From NCBI RefSeq assembly GCF_002909445.1, contig NZ_PPXC01000017.1, forward strand, positions 1-64,000: DNA of 64,000 bases. Reading direction: 5' to 3'. The notes under the pieces are model-generated. The model saw nothing but the letters and a program-made list of their open reading frames with translations, was not told the origin of the DNA and did no database searches. This stretch comes from Arthrobacter glacialis (GTDB lineage: Bacteria > Actinomycetota > Actinomycetes > Actinomycetales > Micrococcaceae). Positions 8,528-16,326 of this stretch are shown in pieces. Every line of letters begins with the position of its first letter. The stretch's first letter is position 1. The translations under genes were made by a program, and so were the position numbers.

Positions 8528-9937
8528 GTGACCACCGCACAAGAAACCCGACGGCCAGCCCCGGCCAGCCCGCCACGTCTGGCCGAATTTCAGCACGCCA
8601 CAACAACGCCGCTGGCCCTTTCGGGGATTGTGGGCGCCCTGGCCTTCGCGGTGTATTCGGTGTTCTCCTGGCTGCAGTGGCAAAGCTTCACCATCCGCTC
8701 CTGGGACTTGGGCATCTTCACCCAATTGGCGAAGGACTACGCCAATTTGCGCCCGCCCATTGTGAGCCTGAAGGGCGAGGGTTACAACCTCCTGGGCGAT
8801 CACTTCCACCCCCTTCTGGTGTTGCTGGCACCCTTCTACCGCTTGTTCCCCAACGCGTACACCTTGCTGGTGGTGCAGAACATGCTGCTGGCTGTCTCAG
8901 TGGTGGTGGTGTGCCACTTTGCCATCAAGCGTTTGGGCAAGATTACGGGCGTTTGTCTTGGCGTTGCCTACGCACTCAGCTGGGGCATGCAGTCGGCCAT
9001 CGACGCGCAGTTCCATGAAATTGCCTTCGCCGTGCCGCTACTGGCCTTCTCACTTGTGGCTCTGCTGGAAGAACGGTGGCGTTCAGCTTGGATTTGGGCC
9101 TCGCTGCTGGTTTTCGTCAAGGAAGACTTGGGGCTGACGGTGTTTGTCATTGGCCTGGTCATGGCGTGGCGGGCACGGACGGCGGCCGGCTTGTGGCTCT
9201 CCGCGTGGGGTGTTGGCTGGTTTATTCTGACCACCAAAGTCATCTTGCCCGCCATGAATCCGGGCGATAAGTGGGCGTATCAAAGCCAGCTGAACATTGC
9301 TGGCCTGCTCAGCGATCCGGCGTCACTGTTCCACCCGGACAAGGTCACCACGGTCCTTTTGCTGATTGCCATCACGGCCGGGCTGTGCCTGTTCTCACCG
9401 TTGACGTTGATAGTTTTGCCCACCCTGGCGTGGCGCTTCCTCTCGGAACTGCCCGTCTACTGGGGCCAGGAATGGCAATACAGCGCGGTGCTCATGCCGG
9501 TGGTTTTCTGCGCCGCCATTGACGCCCTGTCTCGGCGCAAGGTGCTCAACTCCACCCGGCTGCGGCTGCTCATGGGCACCACCATGATGTTGCTGGCCGT
9601 GGTGCTGTCCAGCCAATACGCCTTGGGGAAACTGGCCGATCCGGCCAAACACTTCCCCACGCATACCGTTGCTTCCTCGCAAAGCGCACTGGCAGCCGTG
9701 CCGGACGGTGTCACGGTTGAAACAGATATTTCCTTGATGAGCTACCTGGTTGACCGCACCGAAGTGTATTGGATTGGCAACCAAAATCCCGCCCCGCAGT
9801 ACGTCTTGATTGACGTCTCCGGCCGCCCCGGGCTGTCCCCCACAGCTGCCGCCACTGAAGCCGAAGCGCGCTTCCCCGGCACCCGCTTCGTCACCGTTTA
9901 CGCTGACGGCCGCTACCAGGTGGCCCAGCGGCAATAG
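8528..9937 (+). CDS. DUF2079 polytopic membrane protein
   Basis: A membrane protein of 469 residues with about ten hydrophobic spans. The N-terminal sequence SWLQWQSFTIRSWDLGIFTQ and the GDHFHPLLVLLAPFYRLFP block are typical of DUF2079. This family is distantly like GT-C glycosyltransferases, with acidic and His residues in the first outer loop. The function is unknown; a lipid-linked sugar transferase is a guess from the fold. It starts with GTG. It lies 77 bases after hmuV but has no evident link to haem, and a palindromic terminator-like repeat follows. Confidence 0.8.
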   Translation: MTTAQETRRPAPASPPRLAEFQHATTTPLALSGIVGALAFAVYSVFSWLQWQSFTIRSWDLGIFTQLAKDYANLRPPIVSLKGEGYNLLGDHFHPLLVLLAPFYRLFPNAYTLLVVQNMLLAVSVVVVCHFAIKRLGKITGVCLGVAYALSWGMQSAIDAQFHEIAFAVPLLAFSLVALLEERWRSAWIWASLLVFVKEDLGLTVFVIGLVMAWRARTAAGLWLSAWGVGWFILTTKVILPAMNPGDKWAYQSQLNIAGLLSDPASLFHPDKVTTVLLLIAITAGLCLFSPLTLIVLPTLAWRFLSELPVYWGQEWQYSAVLMPVVFCAAIDALSRRKVLNSTRLRLLMGTTMMLLAVVLSSQYALGKLADPAKHFPTHTVASSQSALAAVPDGVTVETDISLMSYLVDRTEVYWIGNQNPAPQYVLIDVSGRPGLSPTAAATEAEARFPGTRFVTVYADGRYQVAQRQ

Positions 9938-9946
9938 CTGACCACG

Positions 9947-10000
9947 CTTAACGAGAGGACGACGCCGGAATGTAAGTTACGGCGTCGTCCTCTCGTTAAG
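9947..10000. repeat. Intergenic palindrome, family A copy 1 (bidirectional terminator-like)
   Basis: A 21-base arm at 9947-9967 pairs perfectly with 9980-10000 across a 12-base loop, between the convergent DUF2079 and hmuO genes. The arm CGGCGTCGTCCTCTCGTTAA recurs with one substitution at 39814-39833, again directly behind a stop codon. No clear U-tract follows, so termination efficiency is uncertain. Confidence 0.88.
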
Positions 10001-10014
10001 GCTGGGGTAAAAGC

Positions 10015-10710
10015 CTACGCTGCGGCCGCGCGGGCAGCAGCCAGGTCAACAAAGACTGCCCGGTTGAGCTCAAAGGAATCGGCCGCAAAGGCCAGGATGG
10101 CATCCTTCTGGGCCCGGCTGAAGCCAGTGGTGTCCAGGAGGTCGCGATAGCCGTCCTTGTACGGCTTGGGCTTGGGGATCTGGGGGAACGCGTAAAAGTT
10201 CAAGCCCTCATCGGCGATGCCGTAGTGGCGCTGCACCATGCGGGAGATGATCAAGCCGCCGGAGAGATCGCCCATGTAGCGCACATAGTGGTGGGCCAGC
10301 AGGAATTCAATGGATTCCGCACCCATGGCTGTCAGTGCCCGCGCATAGGCCACCGTGGCCGGGACAATGGCAATCCTGCCGTCCGCCAACTGCGCTTCCC
10401 AGTCCTCACCATGGTGGTAGCTCATGTCGGCCTCCAAGGCGGATGCCCGGGCCAACTTCGGATCGATGAACGCGCCCAGTTGCGGGTGGTCCACATGCGC
10501 TGCGAGGGCATCTTCCAGCGCGCGGTAGATGACCAGGCTCTGGTCCAGCAGGCTCACCAGGGCCGCAGTGTCCAAGGTGCCAGCCATCAGCTCTGCCACA
10601 AAGGCCGAGTCCTCGGCGGCTGTGTGGGCCGCCGCCGTGTGGCTTTTCAGCTCCTGCGAGAGGGCCTCGGCGGAGTCGGGCAGAACGGTTTCAATGACTG
10701 GTGCAGACAT
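10015..10710 (-). CDS. hmuO: Haem oxygenase (biliverdin-producing)
   Basis: Opens haem to release iron, biliverdin and CO; cytoplasmic, 231 residues. The proximal haem ligand is His29 in the TAAAH motif near the N-terminus, and the distal-helix glycine motif GDLSGG follows at about two thirds of the length, as in HmuO and HO-1. The start at 10710 was chosen for GGAG six bases upstream; an in-frame ATG four codons earlier (10722) is the alternative. It is separated from hmuTUV by DUF2079 and has the opposite orientation, but carries its own iron box. This supports a shared iron-starvation response. Confidence 0.95.
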   Translation of the reverse strand: MSAPVIETVLPDSAEALSQELKSHTAAAHTAAEDSAFVAELMAGTLDTAALVSLLDQSLVIYRALEDALAAHVDHPQLGAFIDPKLARASALEADMSYHHGEDWEAQLADGRIAIVPATVAYARALTAMGAESIEFLLAHHYVRYMGDLSGGLIISRMVQRHYGIADEGLNFYAFPQIPKPKPYKDGYRDLLDTTGFSRAQKDAILAFAADSFELNRAVFVDLAAARAAAA

Positions 10711-10729
10711 AGCGAACTCCATGATTAGG

Positions 10730-10748
10730 TAATGGTAGCCTTAGCTAA
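10730..10748 (-). promoter_or_regulatory. DtxR/IdeR-type iron box of hmuO
   Basis: Minus-strand TTAGCTAAGGCTACCATTA matches 16 of 19 positions of the iron-box consensus and ends 20 bases before the chosen hmuO start. Its first bases coincide with a -10 candidate TTAGCT (10743-10748), so a bound repressor would cover the core promoter. Confidence 0.8.
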
Positions 10749-10754
10749 TCAGCT

Positions 10755-10793
10755 TTGCTGACACTGTGTCAAGACATTGCTGACACTGTGTCA
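10755..10793. promoter_or_regulatory. Twin palindromic operator upstream of hmuO
   Basis: The 17-base unit TTGCTGACACTGTGTCA occurs exactly twice, at 10755-10771 and 10777-10793, with a 22-base period (two helical turns). Each contains the palindrome TGACACTGTGTCA. The copy nearer hmuO overlaps a minus-strand -35 hexamer TTGACA (10767-10772), placed 18 bases from the -10 candidate. The form suits a dimeric repressor such as a TetR or GntR protein, but no cognate regulator lies next to it. Confidence 0.72.
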
Positions 10794-10820
10794 CCAGAAG
10801 TCGCAATGTTGCCGTGGGAC

Positions 10821-12098
10821 TCAGTCAACTCCCTTGATTTTGACCACAAAGACAGCGCCCAGCAACCCAATGATTGCCGCCGCAACGTAGAGAGTCACGT
10901 AGCCGCCCAGAATGGTCACCAGCGGCCACGCAATCAGCGGCGCAATAACCTGGGGCAGGGAATTGGCAACATTGATGACGCCCAGGTCCTTGCCGCGACT
11001 CTCCGCATGCGGCAGCACCTGGGTCAGCAGCGCAAAGTCAACGGCCAGGTACGCTCCGTAGCCAATACCCAAGACTGCGGCGCCAACCAACGCACCCGTC
11101 CACGTGGGTGCGAACGCCAAGATCAGGGCCGCCAGGGCGATGATGGCCGAGGACCCAATGACAAACGGCTTGCGCCGCCCCACCTTGTCGGTCCAGCGGC
11201 CGCCAATCACCGCCGTCACAAGGGTCAAAATGGCGTAAATGCCCGTCAGGATCAGGACCCCGAATTCCGGGTTCTCAAAACCAACGGCGTCGCGCAGGAA
11301 AAACAGCAAATACAAGGTGACCATGTGGTTGCCCACATTGACCAGAAAGCGGGTAATCCAAGCCCAGGCAAAGTCAGGGTAAAGCCGCGGGGAAATCCAA
11401 AATCCCTTGACGAAGGCTGGCCAGGTAAATGGCGGCCTGTCCTCCTTGCGCAGAACAATGTCATTCGAGTAGAACAAGTAGGGCACCATCCCGGCAACCA
11501 GGGCAACGGCGCACAGCACGTACCCCAGCGCGAAGTTGCCGGCCACCACGGCACCCACCGCGGCACCCAGCAAGATGCCAATCACGGTGCCCATGGAGGC
11601 CAAGCCGCCAATGGTGCCGCGTTGGTGGACGGGGGCCTGGTCGGGAACGGCTGCGGTAATGGCCGCGAGGGCGCCGTTGCAGCCCAGTTGAACCAGGCAC
11701 CACAGCAGCATCATGGCAGCAACGGTCGGGGCAACCGTCAAACCCAGCAGGCCGATGGTCCCCAGCAGCGCCCCAATGAATACCCAGGGCACCCGCCGAC
11801 CAAAGCGGGAGATGGACCTGTCGCTGAAGGTGCCAAAGAGCGGATTCGCCACCAAGGAAACTGCGGCTCCGGCTCCGGTGACCAGGGCAAGGATGCCTTC
11901 CTTGCCCTCCTCATTGAAAGCGATGGCCTGTTGCCCCAACAGGACCTGAATGGGGCCAAAAAAGGAGGTGTTGATGCCAACATTGACCAGAATGACGGCA
12001 AAAATCCACTTTTTGCCCACGTCCTGAGTTGGCTCGGCAAATGCTGCCGTGGACGACGTCGGACCAGACGGGGTGCCGGTTCCCTTGGATGTGGTCAT
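10821..12098 (-). CDS. MFS transporter
   Basis: A 425-residue carrier with twelve hydrophobic segments. The MFS loop 2-3 signature appears as GTFSDRSISRFGRRVPWV and its counterpart in the second half as GGRWTDKVGRRKPFV. The central loop is about 40 residues. The pattern resembles sugar/glycoside carriers (GPH- and SLC45-like), but no substrate can be assigned. It begins at ATG 12098, 80 bases after the stop of the Gfo/Idh oxidoreductase gene, so the two may form an operon for uptake and oxidation of a sugar or polyol. The end of the gene lies 28 bases before the hmuO operator region. Confidence 0.85.
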   Translation of the reverse strand: MTTSKGTGTPSGPTSSTAAFAEPTQDVGKKWIFAVILVNVGINTSFFGPIQVLLGQQAIAFNEEGKEGILALVTGAGAAVSLVANPLFGTFSDRSISRFGRRVPWVFIGALLGTIGLLGLTVAPTVAAMMLLWCLVQLGCNGALAAITAAVPDQAPVHQRGTIGGLASMGTVIGILLGAAVGAVVAGNFALGYVLCAVALVAGMVPYLFYSNDIVLRKEDRPPFTWPAFVKGFWISPRLYPDFAWAWITRFLVNVGNHMVTLYLLFFLRDAVGFENPEFGVLILTGIYAILTLVTAVIGGRWTDKVGRRKPFVIGSSAIIALAALILAFAPTWTGALVGAAVLGIGYGAYLAVDFALLTQVLPHAESRGKDLGVINVANSLPQVIAPLIAWPLVTILGGYVTLYVAAAIIGLLGAVFVVKIKGVD

Positions 12099-12178
12099 GT
12101 TCCCCAGCTTTCACAGTTCCTTCGAGTGGCGCCAACATGCGCCACCACGGGCTTCGCTTCGCAACAGCTTACGTGGCT

Positions 12179-13213
12179 TTATCCCACTTGCGCCCGAATT
12201 TTCTCTATGATCCGCAACGCAGCCACGGAATCGGCAGGGTTGACCGGTACCGGCCCGCCACGGAGTATGGCCTCCGCCAGGAGCTCGTAGAAGCGTCCGA
12301 AGCTTGCCCGCTCGGTTGGCACCAACTCCAACGTCCCGTCCCGACCCAGAAGACCCCAATTTTCTTGCGGATCCACCCCGTACCGCGGGTCCCCGGGCGC
12401 CAAGCCGGCCATCAGCTGGGACTCCTGAATGTCTGCCGTTTGCTTGGTGTAGCTTGCCTCGGATCCCACAACACGCAGGCGGGGTCCCAGTTGCGGGGCA
12501 TTAAGGTTCATCCACAGGTGGGAAATCACCCCGCCAACATGTTCCAGCGCAACAAAAGCATCGTCGTCGGCCAGTTCCTGTGGCCGGCGGGCCGCAAGCT
12601 CACCGTAGACGCGCGTGGCGGGGCCAAAAAGTTGCAGTGCCTGGTCGATCAGGTGTGTGCCCAAGTCAAAGAGGATGCCACCGCCGCTGGCAACGGTTGC
12701 CTTGGCCTTCCATTCCTTGGTGATGACCGGCTGCCAGCGTTCCAGTCGAGATTCAAACCGGCGGACGTGCCCCAGCCGCCCCTGCTCCATCAGCTTTTTC
12801 ACGGTCAGGATTTCCGCATCCCAGCGGCGGTTTTGGTATGTGGTCAGCAGCAGGCCCCGTTCCCGGGCCAGGGCAATCAGTTCCTCGCCTTCGGCGCTGG
12901 TCACGGTGAACGGCTTGTCCACCACCACGGCACACCCGGCCTCCAACGCGTCACGGGTGAGACCCCCATGCGTTGCCGGCGGGGTTCCCACCACCACAAG
13001 GTCAACATCCAGCTGGCTGGCCGCCCACACTGCCCGGTCAATGACGCGGGCCTGCGGATATGCTGCCCGGGCCTGAGCCTGACGCTGCGGATTGGAGGTG
13101 ACGATGACGTCAAGGGCGAAGTCTGGCAATGAAGCAATGGCTGGGGCGTGGAAAATACTGCCGGCATGGCCAAAACCGAGCAGGGCGGTGCGGATTCTCT
13201 GCGTCATGGGCAT
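12179..13213 (-). CDS. Gfo/Idh/MocA-family NAD(P)-dependent oxidoreductase
   Basis: A 344-residue oxidoreductase. The N-terminal Rossmann fold begins LLGFGHAGSIFHAP, followed by VVVGTPPATH, the catalytic-region motif VVDKPF (the EKP-type Lys), and LLTTYQNRRWD. The C-terminal alpha/beta domain contains GGILFDLGTHLIDQALQLFG, whose His is typical of the active site. Substrates in this family are sugars, inositols or their derivatives. The start is uncertain: ATG 13213 and ATG 13207 are both possible and neither has a strong ribosome site. The MFS gene follows 80 bases downstream, which suggests a joint catabolic role. Confidence 0.85.
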   Translation of the reverse strand: MPMTQRIRTALLGFGHAGSIFHAPAIASLPDFALDVIVTSNPQRQAQARAAYPQARVIDRAVWAASQLDVDLVVVGTPPATHGGLTRDALEAGCAVVVDKPFTVTSAEGEELIALARERGLLLTTYQNRRWDAEILTVKKLMEQGRLGHVRRFESRLERWQPVITKEWKAKATVASGGGILFDLGTHLIDQALQLFGPATRVYGELAARRPQELADDDAFVALEHVGGVISHLWMNLNAPQLGPRLRVVGSEASYTKQTADIQESQLMAGLAPGDPRYGVDPQENWGLLGRDGTLELVPTERASFGRFYELLAEAILRGGPVPVNPADSVAALRIIEKIRAQVG

Positions 13214-13259
13214 TACATTACCGGGCACCTTTTGGAACCAGCGCGATAAAGTATGACCC

Positions 13260-13640
13260 ATGACCCTCCACGCACCCCGCATCAGCTCCGGCCTTGCCCC
13301 AACGGATCAGCAGGGACTGGCCCGCACCTTGGGCGACAGCGACGACGTCACGATTTTTGTGGACGGCACCGCGCACCGCCTGCCGCCCGAAGCCACGGAG
13401 GCCGTGTTGGACTTGCTGCGTCGGCTCTCACGTGGCGATGCCGTAACCGTTGCGAGCGTTGCTGAACTGTTGACAACCTCCCAGGCAGCCGAACTTGCAG
13501 GGATTTCCCACACCTTCTTGCGCAATATGACGGACAGGGGTGAGATACCTGTGCAGTACCGCGGCACGCACAGGCGGATTCGCAGCCAGGACATCATGGC
13601 GTGGCTGGAGTCCCAAAAGACTGACACGCGTCAGGGCTGA
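13260..13640 (+). CDS. Orphan excisionase-type HTH DNA-binding protein
   Basis: A 126-residue protein. The C-terminal half has the MerR/excisionase HTH pattern LLTTSQAAELAGISHTFLRN, then IPVQYRGTHRRIRSQDIMAW. Such domains are found in antitoxins that pair with PIN-domain toxins in actinobacteria. The N-terminal half (DVTIFVDGTAHRLPPEA) fits the dimerising part of these proteins. No toxin follows: only 35 bases separate its stop from the convergent PucR gene. It is probably a solitary regulator or the remnant of a toxin-antitoxin pair. Confidence 0.75.
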   Translation: MTLHAPRISSGLAPTDQQGLARTLGDSDDVTIFVDGTAHRLPPEATEAVLDLLRRLSRGDAVTVASVAELLTTSQAAELAGISHTFLRNMTDRGEIPVQYRGTHRRIRSQDIMAWLESQKTDTRQG

Positions 13641-13675
13641 GTTCCCGCCTCGCCAGACTCCTTGGAGCAGTCTCT

Positions 13676-14899
13676 CTAGAGACGGGGCCGGCCGGCCCAG
13701 CGCGCCGCCTTCAACGCCAAGTGCAGTTCCAGGCGCACCCGCCCAGACAGCGGATCCGCCCCGATGATGCCCCGCACCCGGCTCAACCTGTTGTAGACGC
13801 TTGAACGGTGCAGGTGCAACTGCTCCGCGACTCTGGCCACGGCCCCGTCACTGTCGTACAACAGTTCCAAAACAGGAAACAGCTCTTGGGCGCCGTCGCG
13901 ATCGCGCAACAACCGGTAGTACACGCTGTCCTCGGGGTCGGCGGCGCCGCCTGCCAGGACCTCATAGACCCCGGCTCCTCGGACATCAAGAATTTCGCCC
14001 AGGGCCGGGTCCACCGCGGCAGCCTGAGCAGCAATGTGCGATTCCACGTTGGCCGCAGGCAAGGCCCGCAGGGAAACGAAGGGCTCGCTAATGCCCATCA
14101 CCACGCGCTCCGGCGGAACCCCCGTACGCTTGCTCAGTTCCGCCGCATAGCGCGAAAGCACTGCCGCATGGCTGCTGCGTCCGGGCGTGTGCCGGAACAA
14201 GAGCGCCGCATGGGTGGCCAAGCCGGCGCTGAAAAGGGCTTCATCAACACCAATGGTGCCCTGCAGGCCTGCGCTGCGGTGGATCAATGCCGCAGCCAGC
14301 GGATCAGTGACAGCAGGAACGGCGGAGCGGCCGGGAATTCCGGGTGCTGCGTACAGGGTTGCCATCTGCCACGGGCCATTTTGGCGGATCTCGGGCCACT
14401 CACCCAACACATCAATGGCACGCTTGTCCCCTGACACGGCGGCCAGAAATTGTTGTTCCCGCAGCTGGCGGACACTGGATTCGGCAGTGTTGGAGTCCAG
14501 CAACAACGTGGCCAGCAAGTCTAGCGAGTCCCTGACCTGCGGCAGTTCGGCGAGTACCGCCGTCGCACTTGGTTCCTGCGCATCCTGCTGGACCCACAAG
14601 TAGCCCACCCGGAATCCGCGCACCAGCAGTGGGACACAGACCCGGCCCAGCATGCCCAGGTCGTCGTTGGCGGGGATCACCACGGGCCGGACCGCACTGG
14701 CAATGCCATGCGAGAGCTGCCAGGCGCTGACGTCGGCCGGGACGCGCTTGCTCAGCAGAAAATTCACCCGCACCCTGTCGGCATGGGACTGGTTGGCGCT
14801 GTAGGCGAGCAGGAGACCGTCAAGGTCCTCGAGGGACAGCCCGCGGCCCAATTGGAGGGCCAGTTCCTCCACGAGGTTCTCTATCTCTGGATTGCGCAT
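13676..14899 (-). CDS. PucR-family transcriptional regulator, probable regulator of ald
   Basis: A 407-residue regulator. The C-terminal PucR helix-turn-helix (HTH_30) is plain: LELLYDSDGAVARVAEQLHL, followed by HRSSVYNRLSRV, then an arginine-rich end. The N-terminal and central parts form the GGDEF-like sensory region of CdaR/PucR proteins. The start at 14899 (MRNPEIENL) was preferred to the upstream extension because it starts at the conserved region, although no clear ribosome site precedes it. It diverges from alanine dehydrogenase. In Bacillus subtilis the PucR-family activator AdeR controls ald, so the same role is inferred here. Confidence 0.88.
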   Translation of the reverse strand: MRNPEIENLVEELALQLGRGLSLEDLDGLLLAYSANQSHADRVRVNFLLSKRVPADVSAWQLSHGIASAVRPVVIPANDDLGMLGRVCVPLLVRGFRVGYLWVQQDAQEPSATAVLAELPQVRDSLDLLATLLLDSNTAESSVRQLREQQFLAAVSGDKRAIDVLGEWPEIRQNGPWQMATLYAAPGIPGRSAVPAVTDPLAAALIHRSAGLQGTIGVDEALFSAGLATHAALLFRHTPGRSSHAAVLSRYAAELSKRTGVPPERVVMGISEPFVSLRALPAANVESHIAAQAAAVDPALGEILDVRGAGVYEVLAGGAADPEDSVYYRLLRDRDGAQELFPVLELLYDSDGAVARVAEQLHLHRSSVYNRLSRVRGIIGADPLSGRVRLELHLALKAARWAGRPRL

Positions 14900-14932
14900 G
14901 AAATCAGCGTAGTGGAGCGGCACGACAGTAGG

Positions 14933-14967
14933 CGACACTTGAACCCCCAACCATCGACAAGTGTCGA
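14933..14967. promoter_or_regulatory. Candidate operator between PucR regulator and ald
   Basis: TCGACAAGTGTCGA (14954-14967) is a perfect 6-base inverted repeat with a 2-base spacer. A further CGACACTTG at 14933-14941 is the exact inverse of CAAGTGTCG at 14958-14966. The three half-sites lie 34-68 bases before the PucR gene start and within the ald upstream region. Binding by the PucR protein is inferred. Confidence 0.6.
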
Positions 14968-15119
14968 GCCGATTTGGGCAAAGTTGCTGATATTGCGGGA
15001 ATTTCCTTCTCTGGTGGCACCCGTGGGCTATGAAGTACTTCACAGGAGGGCTCTAATGTAGTCAGTACACCAACAGCGTCCGGGCGCAGGCCCACCGCAC
15101 CGAAATGAAGGACAAAATC

Positions 15120-16232
15120 ATGATTATCGGCGTTCCCAAAGAGATCAAGAACAACGAGTTCCGCGTGGCCATGACGGCGTCGGGTGTCCACGAACTCACG
15201 CGCCACGGGCACACGGTTTTGATTGAACGCGGCGCCGGCATTGGCTCAAGCATTTCCGATGACGAGTACGCAGGCTCCGGTGCCGAGTTGGTTGTTGACG
15301 CCGCAGAGGTGTGGGGCCGTGCCGACATGGTGGTCAAGGTCAAGGAACCCATCAGCGTTGAGTACCCGTACTTCCGCAAGGGCCTGATCCTGTTCACCTA
15401 CCTGCACCTGGCCGCCGAGGCTGAACTGACGAAGGCGCTCATGGAGTCCGGCGTGACCGCCATTGCCTACGAGACTGTGCAGATTGGGCGCACCCTGCCG
15501 TTGCTGGCACCCATGTCCGAGGTTGCCGGCCGCTTGTCAGTCCAGGTGGGCGCCCAGTGCCTGACGGCCCCTGCCGGCGGCAAGGGCATCCTGCTCGGCG
15601 GGGTCCCCGGGGTCCGCCCCGCCAACGTGGTCATCCTTGGTGCCGGCGTGTCCGGCACCAACGCTGCGGCCATGGCCATTGGTGCTGGCGCCGATGTGAC
15701 CATTCTGGATATCAACATTGACCGCCTGCACCAGCTCGATGACCACTACCAGGGCCGCCTGAAGACGGTTGCGTCCAACACCTTGGAAATTGAGCGCTCC
15801 CTGATGGCTGCGGACCTGGTCATCGGCTCAGTGCTGATCCCCGGCGCCAAGGCTCCCAAGCTGGTCACCAATGAGATGGTGTCCCGCATGAAGCCCGGTT
15901 CCGTGCTGGTGGACATCGCCGTGGACCAGGGCGGCTGCTTCGAGGACACCCACCCCACCACGCACGCCGACCCCACCTTCAAGGTCCACAACTCCGTGTT
16001 TTACTGCGTGGCCAACATGCCCGGCGCCGTGCCGAACACGTCAACCTACGCACTGACCAATGTGACCCTGCGCTACGCCGTTGCCTTGGCCAATCTGGGT
16101 GTTGTTGCCGCACTCGAAGCAGACCCGGCCTTGGCTGCGGGCCTGAACGTTGCGGGCGGCCAGGTGGCTCACCACTCGGTGTCCAGCGCCCACGATCTGC
16201 CCCTGGCGGCAGATTGGCGCCAGCTGGTCTAG
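15120..16232 (+). CDS. ald: Alanine dehydrogenase
   Basis: NAD-dependent oxidative deamination of L-alanine to pyruvate and ammonia, 370 residues, the family's usual length. The start at 15120 ([18 protein letters not shown]) was preferred because AAGGAC lies seven bases upstream and homologues begin this way; an upstream in-frame ATG at 15105 exists. The catalytic Lys in VKVKEP, the nucleotide-binding glycines in [17 protein letters not shown] and the [21 protein letters not shown] block are all present. It diverges from a PucR-type regulator, which suggests alanine-inducible use of alanine as carbon and nitrogen source. A 26-bp palindrome follows. Confidence 0.96.
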   Translation: MIIGVPKEIKNNEFRVAMTASGVHELTRHGHTVLIERGAGIGSSISDDEYAGSGAELVVDAAEVWGRADMVVKVKEPISVEYPYFRKGLILFTYLHLAAEAELTKALMESGVTAIAYETVQIGRTLPLLAPMSEVAGRLSVQVGAQCLTAPAGGKGILLGGVPGVRPANVVILGAGVSGTNAAAMAIGAGADVTILDINIDRLHQLDDHYQGRLKTVASNTLEIERSLMAADLVIGSVLIPGAKAPKLVTNEMVSRMKPGSVLVDIAVDQGGCFEDTHPTTHADPTFKVHNSVFYCVANMPGAVPNTSTYALTNVTLRYAVALANLGVVAALEADPALAAGLNVAGGQVAHHSVSSAHDLPLAADWRQLV

Positions 16233-16243
16233 CTCCTAAACGC

Positions 16244-16311
16244 CGACGGCGTGCCATACGGGCGGGGACGCATGAAATTTCAGGTGTCCCCGCCGGTATG
16301 GCACGCCGTCG
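16244..16311. terminator. Bidirectional palindromic terminator between ald and the sialidase gene
   Basis: Arms 16244-16269 and 16286-16311 pair over 26 bases with a single mismatch, around a 16-base AT-rich loop. The genes converge here. There is no long U-tract, so it is a stable hairpin rather than a textbook terminator. Confidence 0.85.
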
Positions 16312-16326
16312 ATCGTTAATGCGTTG

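Noticed and set aside
10755-12290. 511-codon frame antisense to the MFS gene
   Set aside because: It lies opposite twelve clear membrane segments and is itself hydrophilic, Gln/Gly-rich shadow sequence; it even starts inside the hmuO operator.
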